Source: Thaumarchaeota archaeon UBA183 (GTDB taxonomy: Archaea; Thermoproteota; Nitrososphaeria; Nitrososphaerales; UBA183). From it: a stretch of 11,155 nt of DNA. The notes under the pieces are model-generated. The model saw only the letters and a list, made by a program, of their open reading frames with translations, was not told where the DNA came from and did not search any database. The number at the start of each line of letters is the position of its first letter. Within the stretch, counting starts at the first letter, position 1. Positions 5,664 to 11,155 of the stretch are shown here, one piece after another. Position numbers and translations under genes: made by a program. Where the stretch lies: positions 1,535 to 12,689 of the forward strand of contig DAEE01000032.1 in assembly GCA_002495205.1 (NCBI GenBank), in the 5' to 3' direction.

Positions 5664-7202
5664 ATGCAACCTGCTTCAAACGATTCTGGCCTCCTCGAAA
5701 GATTCGAGACTGGAGCACGGTCCCAGATCCCCCACATCGAGGAAGGGAGAATCGTCAACCCCACCCCCCTTGTCGACGTGACAGCCGAACTGGTAGAGTG
5801 CGCGAAGTCGGAATACGGGCTACGGCTTGGGAATGGAGCAAGGGTCCTGGTGAAGCTTGATTCCAAGATTGCGGGGGGCTCGGTTAAGGTCAGACCAGCG
5901 GTTAACATCGTGGGCGACGCGATCACTTCCGGGAAGCTGAGGGAGGGCCAGACGGTCTTCGAGGCCACGTCGGGTAACTTCGGGCTCGCCCTCGGCTGGC
6001 TCGGGAAGCTGGGGATCGACGTGGTGGCATTGGTCTCCAGGAGGCTGCAGCAGGGAGTGGTGGACAAGTTGCGGGCGGACGGCGTACGGCTTGTCAACCT
6101 GGACATTGATATTTGTCCCGCGCCTGGGTTCAATGGCGATGCAGACCTCCTCGTGGCGAAGGGGGTCGCAGAAAGCGTGAGGGGGCAGCTCGCAGAGCTC
6201 GGGTTCGATCCCAGGAAGTTCGACGGGGCCCGGGAAAGAGCGGAGTCTTTCCTGGCCAGGCAGGACGCCATAGGGCTGGCGAAGCTGCTCGCCGAGGTGT
6301 ACGGAGGCTTCTGCACAGAGCAGTACGACAGCGAGCTGAACGTCCAAGTCCACCAGTCTCTCACTGGACCTGAGCTGGATCAGCAGCTTGGAGAACTGGG
6401 GACGTCTCTCGGTGAAGCGGACTTCGTCTGCACCTTCGGGACAGGAGGAACCGCAGGAGGGGTTAGCAGGTACGTGGCGTCGAGGTATGGCAGGAAGGGG
6501 GCCAGGGTGGTCTTCCCTCTGGCAGGCCAGGACGTTGCGGGGATAAGGACCAGAGACAGGGCGTTGGGGCTGCGGTTCTACGAGCCCGAGTCGTACCTGG
6601 GGGAGCACGAGGTCGATTTCGACGACGCCACTAGGCTCTTCGAATTCTTCAACAGAAAGGGGTACGATGTAGGCGAAAGCGGCGCCCTCGCCCTCTACGC
6701 CTCGATGCAGCTGATCAACTTCGGGGCCGGAAAGCAGTTAGTCGTGATGGTGGCCGATGGCGCCTCCAAGTACTCGACAGAAGTGCAGGCCGTGGCACGG
6801 AAGGGAAAGAGGGACCAGGTGAGGTTGGACGAAGCAGCCTCGGCCATAAGAGAGTACGGGGGAGTGTTGTGGGCCCACAACATGTTCGTCCCCAAGAAGG
6901 AGGGGATCAGGGTCATAGCAGCATCCCTCGGGTGCGCCGAGTCGGACGTCAGGGTCGCCGCGGCGAGGGACGTGCAGGCCGTGCTCAACGGAGGGGAGCC
7001 GTCAATGGAATTCGAGAGCATCCTCCCCAAGGACGACAGGCCAATTCTTGTAGTTTGCATGGCGGGAAACACTTCCCTGATGCTGGCGAAGGTTCTTGAG
7101 AGAAGAGGAGTGGCTGCCGAGAGCCTGGTGGGGGGAATAACGGGCCTCCCCGCCTCCAGAGGGATGCCACCCTTCGAGCTGGTCGAGATAGCGAGAGGCT
7201 AA
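5664..7202 (+). CDS. PLP enzyme (cysteine synthase-like) fused to a rhodanese domain
   Basis: A 512-residue cytoplasmic fusion. Residues about 30-375 are a fold-type II PLP enzyme: Lys75 in GGSVKVRP is the predicted Schiff-base lysine, TSGNFG at 102-107 matches the substrate/PLP loop (TSGNTG in cysteine synthases), and FGTGGT at 258-263 is the phosphate-binding loop. An insertion of about 70 residues (about 150-220) separates the halves. From about 390 a linker domain leads into a short rhodanese-like domain whose active loop is CMAGNTS, with Cys465 as the persulfide-carrying residue, followed by LVGGITGLP. The likely reaction is beta-replacement on an activated serine (O-acetyl- or O-phosphoserine, or a related substrate), with the rhodanese perhaps supplying persulfide sulfur. 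A 2,3-diaminopropionate synthase-like activity cannot be excluded. The start is fixed by the TATA box 27 nt upstream. Confidence 0.85.
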   Translation: MQPASNDSGLLERFETGARSQIPHIEEGRIVNPTPLVDVTAELVECAKSEYGLRLGNGARVLVKLDSKIAGGSVKVRPAVNIVGDAITSGKLREGQTVFEATSGNFGLALGWLGKLGIDVVALVSRRLQQGVVDKLRADGVRLVNLDIDICPAPGFNGDADLLVAKGVAESVRGQLAELGFDPRKFDGARERAESFLARQDAIGLAKLLAEVYGGFCTEQYDSELNVQVHQSLTGPELDQQLGELGTSLGEADFVCTFGTGGTAGGVSRYVASRYGRKGARVVFPLAGQDVAGIRTRDRALGLRFYEPESYLGEHEVDFDDATRLFEFFNRKGYDVGESGALALYASMQLINFGAGKQLVVMVADGASKYSTEVQAVARKGKRDQVRLDEAASAIREYGGVLWAHNMFVPKKEGIRVIAASLGCAESDVRVAAARDVQAVLNGGEPSMEFESILPKDDRPILVVCMAGNTSLMLAKVLERRGVAAESLVGGITGLPASRGMPPFELVEIARG

Positions 7203-7266
7203 CGCTAGGACGGGGGCAAATGGTCTCCGCCCAGGTGGGGTACGGGATTAGGCCTTCACTGCTGGA

Positions 7267-8055
7267 TCATACGCTGGATTTGAAAGAGAGCGCCGCATTG
7301 AGAACCTGCTGGGGCGCATACACGTGTGGGTTGAGCTCGAGGCAGACAAAGACGTCGGAGCCTGCCAGCATCCCCATCAGCTTGTTGAGGTTCGCGATCC
7401 CCTCCCCTGGAACGAGGTGGGCGTCAGATTCTCCAGTGTTGTCGCTCAGGTGCACCTCTACGAGGCGCCGGCCGGCCATTTGTACAAAGTCATCCGAGGC
7501 CTGGCCACTTGCGTGAGCGTGCCCTGTGTCTAGGGTGAACCTCAGCTCCTCGACAGCCTCCATGAGGCCTCTCAAGGAGTCGACGGTGGACCCGACCGGA
7601 TAGTGGTACTTCGACTTGCTCTTGGTCTGGTTCTCCACGCTTATGGCGAGCCTGCCGTCGGCCGCTCTTATCATGGTGCGGAGGATGGAAGCAGCGTTCG
7701 CCGCCGAGGCAGGCACCATCGCTTCGTTGTGGACGCTCCCCGGATGGACCGTGATTACCTTCGCTCCAAGGGAGTCGCCGAACCCGACGAACTCCTCCAG
7801 ACTCCTCTCTACCGCGCTCCTCACAGGTTGGAAGGGATTGGCTGGGTTGAGGTCGGTAAAGGGCGCGTGCATTGTGACAGTCATTTCGTAGGAGGAAAGT
7901 GCTTCGCTCAGGGCGTGCTTGTCGACCCAGCCAGGAAGCGCATGGGGAGCGTCCCCCCAGAGCTCCACGTAGTCGAACCCGGCGTCCCCGATTGCCCGGA
8001 CCGCTGAGGCAACATCAACTCCGAGCAGCGACCAAGTGCTCAGGCCTATCCTCAT
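7267..8055 (-). CDS. Xylose isomerase-like TIM barrel / endonuclease IV superfamily
   Basis: A 262-residue TIM-barrel protein of the AP endonuclease 2/sugar phosphate isomerase superfamily. Candidate metal ligands occur in the order known for endonuclease IV: His63 (MHAPF), His104 (VHPGS), Glu141 (VEN), Asp176 and His179 (LDTGHAHASG), His202 (VHLSD), Asp211 and His213 (DAHLVPGEG) and Glu240 (LEL). The first strand, MRIGLSTWSL, and AGFDYVELWG (Glu31) are typical of the isomerase/epimerase branch. It could therefore be a sugar epimerase/isomerase or a DNA-repair AP endonuclease; the near-complete ligand set leaves the latter open. It begins 34 bp after the stop of the cNMP-binding gene with no clear promoter, so the two are probably one operon. 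Its 3' end is convergent with the PLP gene. Confidence 0.88.
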   Translation of the reverse strand: MRIGLSTWSLLGVDVASAVRAIGDAGFDYVELWGDAPHALPGWVDKHALSEALSSYEMTVTMHAPFTDLNPANPFQPVRSAVERSLEEFVGFGDSLGAKVITVHPGSVHNEAMVPASAANAASILRTMIRAADGRLAISVENQTKSKSKYHYPVGSTVDSLRGLMEAVEELRFTLDTGHAHASGQASDDFVQMAGRRLVEVHLSDNTGESDAHLVPGEGIANLNKLMGMLAGSDVFVCLELNPHVYAPQQVLNAALSFKSSV

Positions 8056-8089
8056 TTTCCCAAACCAGGATGTCTTGTCGGACCCTTGC

Positions 8090-8515
8090 TCAGGAGGTGG
8101 GGGAGCTCTGGGCAGCCCTGACTCTCTTCACCATTTCCTTCAACATGTGCAGGGCCACCTCCGGGTTTGTCCTTACAAGGCCGGCGAAAGCCCAGGACGT
8201 CAGCGCCCAGCACTTGGTCGGAGAGAGAGCAATCACGTCTGCCGAGCGTGGCAGCTCGTCGATGAGCGACATCTCGCCGAAGAACTGCCCCCTCCCCAGG
8301 GTAGCGAGAATCCTCTCACCCTTGCGCACTTCGGCCTTGCCGTCAAGAATAAGGTAGAAACCGACCCCCATGGTCCCTTCCCGTACAATGATATCACCTG
8401 CCTTGTACGACAGTTCCTTTCCCTCGGACACGAGTGACTTCCTTTTCTTTTCGTCGAGGCTTGAGAAGAAGGGGACGGTGCCAAGCAACGATGCCGTGTC
8501 CGGGGCGCTCGCCAT
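8090..8515 (-). CDS. Stand-alone cyclic nucleotide-binding domain protein
   Basis: A 141-residue protein made almost only of one cNMP-binding (CAP-family) beta-barrel. The phosphate-binding cassette is at 76-94, FFGEMSLIDELPRSADV, with Gly80, Glu81, Arg90 and Ser91 in the expected places; the barrel begins near residue 11 with LGTVPFFSSL. The C-terminal helix ends at MVKRVRAAQ and there is no room for the helix-turn-helix of CRP/FNR, so it is not itself a DNA-binding regulator. It may be a regulatory partner of another protein. The ATG at 8515 is chosen over the ATG at 8557 because a TTTAAA box lies 28 nt before it; the longer form would start upstream of the promoter. The TIM-barrel gene follows 34 bp downstream. 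Confidence 0.85.
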   Translation of the reverse strand: MASAPDTASLLGTVPFFSSLDEKKRKSLVSEGKELSYKAGDIIVREGTMGVGFYLILDGKAEVRKGERILATLGRGQFFGEMSLIDELPRSADVIALSPTKCWALTSWAFAGLVRTNPEVALHMLKEMVKRVRAAQSSPTS

Positions 8516-8540
8516 TCGGCCTCCGACGCCGTGGAACTCA

Positions 8541-8546
8541 TTTAAA
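8541..8546 (-). promoter_or_regulatory. TATA box, cNMP-binding gene
   Basis: TTTAAA, centred 28 nt before the ATG at 8515. It overlaps the more upstream ATG at 8557 in such a way that the longer reading frame would not be transcribed from it. Confidence 0.6.
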
Positions 8547-8613
8547 CTCACCGACATGCTCCAGTTGGCCTTTCCTACCTCTTGCTCGGAAAACCTTCGG
8601 AATGCGGTTTTAC

Positions 8614-9036
8614 CTACCGAGAACGCCTGGCCTGGGGGCGGACGGTCATCTTCTTCGGTCTGGGGCCAAGGGAGAGAACGGTCTTCTCGTAGTCGGACCA
8701 GCTGACCCCCAGCTTCTGGGCGACCATCATCTCGATCATGGTGGCGAACGCGTGCTCGTTCCTGTATGGCGCCTTCGGGTGGTTGCCTGGCTCGGCGTCC
8801 AAGGGATGAAGGTTCATCCGGCGCTCGGCCTCGAAGTTGACGTCGAAGGCCACCACCTCCTTGTCGGTTATGCCGTGCATCTTGCAGAGCTCGTATTCAA
8901 TCATCTCGTGCAGCGCCACCAAGAAAACGTACCTCTGATCCTTCATCTTACTCACCCTGATTTGCGCCGGCCTGCCCGGTATCCAGTCCCCCACCGTCTC
9001 ATACCTCTGCTTCCTGTGGGGCACCTGAGATATCAT
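8614..9036 (-). CDS. Unknown HExxE protein, possible metallohydrolase
   Basis: A 140-residue protein from the ATG at 9036; the frame stays open upstream to an ATG at 9123 and a TTG at 9153 (179 residues), but the added part is basic, low-complexity sequence. The key segment is VALHEMIEYELCKMHGI, with His43, Glu44 and Glu47 in an HExxE arrangement on a helix, followed by an AFDVNFE stretch, PGNHPKAPYRNEH with His95, and a helix ending in LGVSWSDY. HExxE plus a later His and Glu suggests a zinc-dependent hydrolase-like site, and similar small proteins occur in bacteria and phages (recalled from general family knowledge, not searched). No signal peptide is seen. It stands alone between msrB and the cNMP-binding gene, and no convincing TATA or SD decides its start. 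Confidence 0.7.
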   Translation of the reverse strand: MISQVPHRKQRYETVGDWIPGRPAQIRVSKMKDQRYVFLVALHEMIEYELCKMHGITDKEVVAFDVNFEAERRMNLHPLDAEPGNHPKAPYRNEHAFATMIEMMVAQKLGVSWSDYEKTVLSLGPRPKKMTVRPQARRSR

Positions 9037-9216
9037 GAAGACTTGTTTGATGTCCTTGCGGGTGACAGACCGCTTGGGGCGTAGCACCCTGGAACCCCTT
9101 GACCCAATGGCCGACTGACGCATGGAGGCGTTGCTGAGGCCATGAGAGGACAAGTAGACCGGAAAAGAGCCCGCCTGGGGCCCCCTAAGGGATAGGCTGT
9201 CAATTCGGCGCCCCTT

Positions 9217-9230
9217 TTTGGTTAACCAAA
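9217..9230. promoter_or_regulatory. Perfect 14-bp palindrome
   Basis: TTTGGTTAACCAAA is a perfect inverted repeat in the gap between msrB and the HExxE gene. Beside it, GTTAA recurs 11 bp later (9221 and 9231), about one helical turn. On the minus strand this region could hold an operator or a weak CTTAAC promoter for the HExxE gene. Confidence 0.45.
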
Positions 9231-9274
9231 GTTAAGCCGCATGAGAAGGGCCGGGGAAGCCGGGAGTGAGCCTT

Positions 9275-9290
9275 CCCCCGTTGGGGGTTT
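9275..9290 (+). terminator. Hairpin CCCCC-GTT-GGGGG followed by TTT
   Basis: A five-pair GC stem at 9275-9279 and 9283-9287 with a three-base loop. On the plus strand it is followed by TTT, but no plus-strand gene ends nearby; on the minus strand it lies 48-60 nt past the msrB stop, where it may help end or stabilise that transcript. Confidence 0.35.
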
Positions 9291-9334
9291 AACAAGGGGT
9301 CTCGGTCGTATCATGAGACGATAATGGGGGAGGT

Positions 9335-9739
9335 CTAGGCTTTCCCCCCCTGGGCCTTCCTAAAGTCCAGGGCAGCCGAGTTGATGCAATACCTCAACCC
9401 CGTGGGCCGGGGTCCATCGTCGAAGACATGACCAAGATGGACACCGCAGTTCCCACAGCTGACCTCTGTCCTGACCATGCCGAAGCTTCGGTCTGTATCC
9501 TCCCTGACGATGCCCTTCGAGACAGGCTGGAAGAAGCTCGGCCACCCTGTGCCTGACTCGAACTTCGTGTCAGAGCTGAACAGTGGGGTGCCGCATACGA
9601 TGCACGCGTAGATGCCCTTCTCGTGGTTGTCCCAGTACTTTCCCGTAAAGGGGGCCTCGGTCCCCTTGTTGAAGCAGACGTTAACAGACTCCCTGTTCAG
9701 TTTTTCCTTGAGCTTCTCCATCTCCTCGCGTGTTAGCAT
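9335..9739 (-). CDS. msrB: Peptide-methionine (R)-S-oxide reductase
   Basis: A complete 134-residue cytoplasmic MsrB that reduces methionine-R-sulfoxide in proteins, normally using thioredoxin. The zinc site is present as Cys46/Cys49 (CIVCG) and Cys95/Cys98 (CGNCG). [10 protein letters not shown] at 60-69 and [10 protein letters not shown] at 101-110 are family hallmarks, and Cys118 in RYCIN is the catalytic nucleophile. Length is typical for a single-domain MsrB. No MsrA is in the window. The ATG at 9739 lies about 29 nt downstream of a GATTAAAC box, so the mRNA is nearly leaderless. It is transcribed divergently from trpB2. Confidence 0.97.
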   Translation of the reverse strand: MLTREEMEKLKEKLNRESVNVCFNKGTEAPFTGKYWDNHEKGIYACIVCGTPLFSSDTKFESGTGWPSFFQPVSKGIVREDTDRSFGMVRTEVSCGNCGVHLGHVFDDGPRPTGLRYCINSAALDFRKAQGGKA

Positions 9740-9764
9740 CCGTTGCTGAAAGGCGCAAGACCAA

Positions 9765-9772
9765 GTTTAATC
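9765..9772 (-). promoter_or_regulatory. TATA box, msrB
   Basis: The minus strand reads GATTAAAC, centred about 29 nt before the msrB ATG at 9739. Confidence 0.6.
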
Positions 9773-9816
9773 TTTCGTCGTCGGTCAGGACGGGCCCTAA
9801 GTAGTTCGGCGGAGGT

Positions 9817-9824
9817 CTTATGTA
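9817..9824 (+). promoter_or_regulatory. Weak TATA-like box, trpB2
   Basis: CTTATGTA is centred 23 nt before the ATG at 9844 and 26 nt before the adjacent ATG at 9847, so by the window's usual spacing the second ATG may be the true leaderless start. Confidence 0.4.
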
Positions 9825-9843
9825 GAAACGGCATTGAGCGGCC

Positions 9844-11148
9844 ATGATGGATCCTGACCAAATCGCACTTGATCCCGAGGAACTCCCGCGCAGGTGGTAC
9901 AATGTCGTGCCCGACATCCCGGGTGGGTTGCCACCCCCCAAGGAGCCTGGAGAAGGGGAGTCGAGGGTTGAGGCTCTCAAGAAGAGGCTGGTAGGGGAGT
10001 GCCTGCGTCAGGAGATGTCGACGTCAAGGTGGATTGACATACCGGAGGAGGTCAGGGAGCTCTACATCCACGCCGGCCGGCCCAGGCCGCTCTACAGGGC
10101 GAAGCGCCTTGAGCAGAGGCTGGGGCTGAGGAAGGTCCGGATATACTACAAGCGCGAGGACCTGAGCCCCACAGGGTCCCACAAGGTAAACACTGCCATC
10201 GCCCAGGCGTATTACGCGGCGAAGGAGGGGAAGAAGACCCTCGTGACAGAGACCGGGGCGGGCCAGTGGGGGACAGCGCTAGCGTACGCCTCGTCCCTTC
10301 TCGGCCTGAAGACGGTGGTGTTCTGGGTCAGAGCGGTGTACGACTGGAAGACGGAGAGGAAGTTCCTAATGCAACTTTACGGAGCCAGAGTTTACCCTTC
10401 CCCCAGCGACCAGACGGCGTTCGGAAGGAAGCTGCTCGAGGTCGATTCCAAGCACCAGGGGTCCCTTGGTATTGCGGTCTCCGAGGGGCTCGAATACACC
10501 GACTTGGCAGGCGACAGGGTCTATTGCCTCGGATCGGTGCTGAATCATGTCCTCATCCACCAGTCGATAATTGGGTTGGAGTGCATCAAGCAGTTCGAAA
10601 GGGTGGACGACTCCCCGGACCTTGTGATAGGTTGCCTGGGAGGGGGCTCCAACTTCGGAGGAGTTGCGCTCCCGTTCATGGGGGAGGTCCTTCAGAAGAA
10701 GAGAGAGTGCGAGTTTCTCGCCGCCCAGTCCGAGGCCGCTCCCAACCTCGTCCGGGGCGAGTACAGGTATGATTTCGGGGACACCGCCGGTCACACGCCG
10801 CTGATGATGATGTACACACTGGGCCACGAGACAGCGATGACCCCCATCAAGTCTGACGGCCTGAGGTATCATGCGGCCGCGCCCATAATCAGCGCTCTCC
10901 GTAACAAGGGATACATCGGGGCGGTGGCATACCCGAGCGATGAGGTGCTCGTCTTCGAGGCCGCGAAGACTTTCCTTGAAACGGAGGGGTGGTTGATTGC
11001 GGGGGAATCGGCCCACGCGGTCAGGGCGGCAATAGACGAGGCGAAAAAAGCGGAGGCAGCGGGAGAGGAGAAGTGCATACTGGCCAACATAAGCGGCCAC
11101 GGATTCCTCGACCTGGACGCCTACAGGGCCAAGATAAGGCTAGACTGA
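9844..11148 (+). CDS. trpB2: Tryptophan synthase beta chain, TrpB2 type
   Basis: A complete 434-residue PLP enzyme joining indole and serine to tryptophan. Lys114 in GSHKVN binds PLP, Glu136 lies in ETGAGQWG, and GGGSN at 266-270 holds the cofactor phosphate. The extended N-terminus (about 75 residues before GRPRPLY) and ETGAGQWG in place of the TrpB1 AGQHG pattern mark the TrpB2 subgroup, which generally lacks tight association with TrpA and may salvage free indole. Fittingly, no trpA or other trp gene is seen in the window, although the right edge ends only 7 bases after the stop. Two consecutive ATG codons (9844, 9847) open the frame. It diverges from msrB, with 104 bp between the starts. 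Confidence 0.95.
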   Translation: MMDPDQIALDPEELPRRWYNVVPDIPGGLPPPKEPGEGESRVEALKKRLVGECLRQEMSTSRWIDIPEEVRELYIHAGRPRPLYRAKRLEQRLGLRKVRIYYKREDLSPTGSHKVNTAIAQAYYAAKEGKKTLVTETGAGQWGTALAYASSLLGLKTVVFWVRAVYDWKTERKFLMQLYGARVYPSPSDQTAFGRKLLEVDSKHQGSLGIAVSEGLEYTDLAGDRVYCLGSVLNHVLIHQSIIGLECIKQFERVDDSPDLVIGCLGGGSNFGGVALPFMGEVLQKKRECEFLAAQSEAAPNLVRGEYRYDFGDTAGHTPLMMMYTLGHETAMTPIKSDGLRYHAAAPIISALRNKGYIGAVAYPSDEVLVFEAAKTFLETEGWLIAGESAHAVRAAIDEAKKAEAAGEEKCILANISGHGFLDLDAYRAKIRLD

Positions 11149-11155
11149 CCCTCCT

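Noticed and set aside
5633..6364. Long minus-strand open frame (243 codons) under the PLP gene
   Set aside because: It is a shadow of the well-supported PLP-rhodanese gene; the peptide is Ser/Pro/Ala-rich with no domain.
1..11155. CRISPR array, insertion sequence, prophage or toxin-antitoxin module
   Set aside because: No regularly spaced repeats, transposase, integrase or terminal inverted repeats were seen; gene content is ordinary chromosomal metabolism and regulation.

Overview
The window reads as a chromosomal segment of an uncultured, GC-rich archaeon, most probably of the Nitrososphaerota (Thaumarchaeota) or a close relative. This is inferred, not proven. The reasons are: AT-rich TATA-like boxes (TTAATATA, TTATATAA, TTTAAA, GATTAAAC) about 27-30 nt upstream of start codons, as expected for leaderless archaeal transcripts; a rubredoxin-like zinc ribbon fused to CBS domains; a small MIT-like protein; a TrpB2-type tryptophan synthase; and a cytoplasmic HtrA. 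No rRNA, tRNA, CRISPR array, transposase or phage module was recognised. Gene density is high and gaps are short.

Layout. (1) 1-1325, plus strand: a short AT-rich leader region with an 11-bp tandem repeat, a small conserved-looking unknown protein and a COG1926-like phosphoribosyltransferase. (2) 1352-3605, minus strand: in transcription order a membrane-anchored DUF192 protein, an MIT-like protein, a zinc ribbon-CBS protein, and a low-molecular-weight phosphatase/arsenate reductase domain fused to an unknown C-terminal domain. The last gene has no ATG/GTG/TTG in front of its catalytic loop; a leaderless ACG start, or an ATG lost to one C/T change, fits best. (3) 3761-5365, plus strand: a winged-helix regulator followed by a cytoplasmic HtrA/DegP-type serine protease, probably co-transcribed. 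(4) 5366-5663: a roughly 300-bp gap with hairpins, then a strong promoter carrying a perfect palindrome. (5) 5664-7202: a fold-type II PLP enzyme (cysteine synthase-like) fused to a C-terminal rhodanese domain. (6) 7267-9739, minus strand: msrB, an HExxE-containing possible metallohydrolase, a stand-alone cyclic nucleotide-binding domain, and an endonuclease IV/xylose isomerase-like TIM barrel. (7) 9844-11148, plus strand, divergent from msrB: a complete trpB2.

How the genes may work together (inference). Several products concern sulfur and redox repair or protein quality: the PLP-rhodanese fusion (sulfur transfer to an amino-acid backbone), MsrB (methionine sulfoxide repair), the arsenate reductase-like thiol enzyme, and HtrA. 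Signalling modules (CBS pair, cNMP-binding domain, winged helix) lie among them. There is no single operon linking them. The most unusual items are the phosphatase-unknown-domain fusion with its ACG start, the PLP-rhodanese fusion behind a palindromic operator, the HExxE protein, and the cNMP-sensor/TIM-barrel pair.
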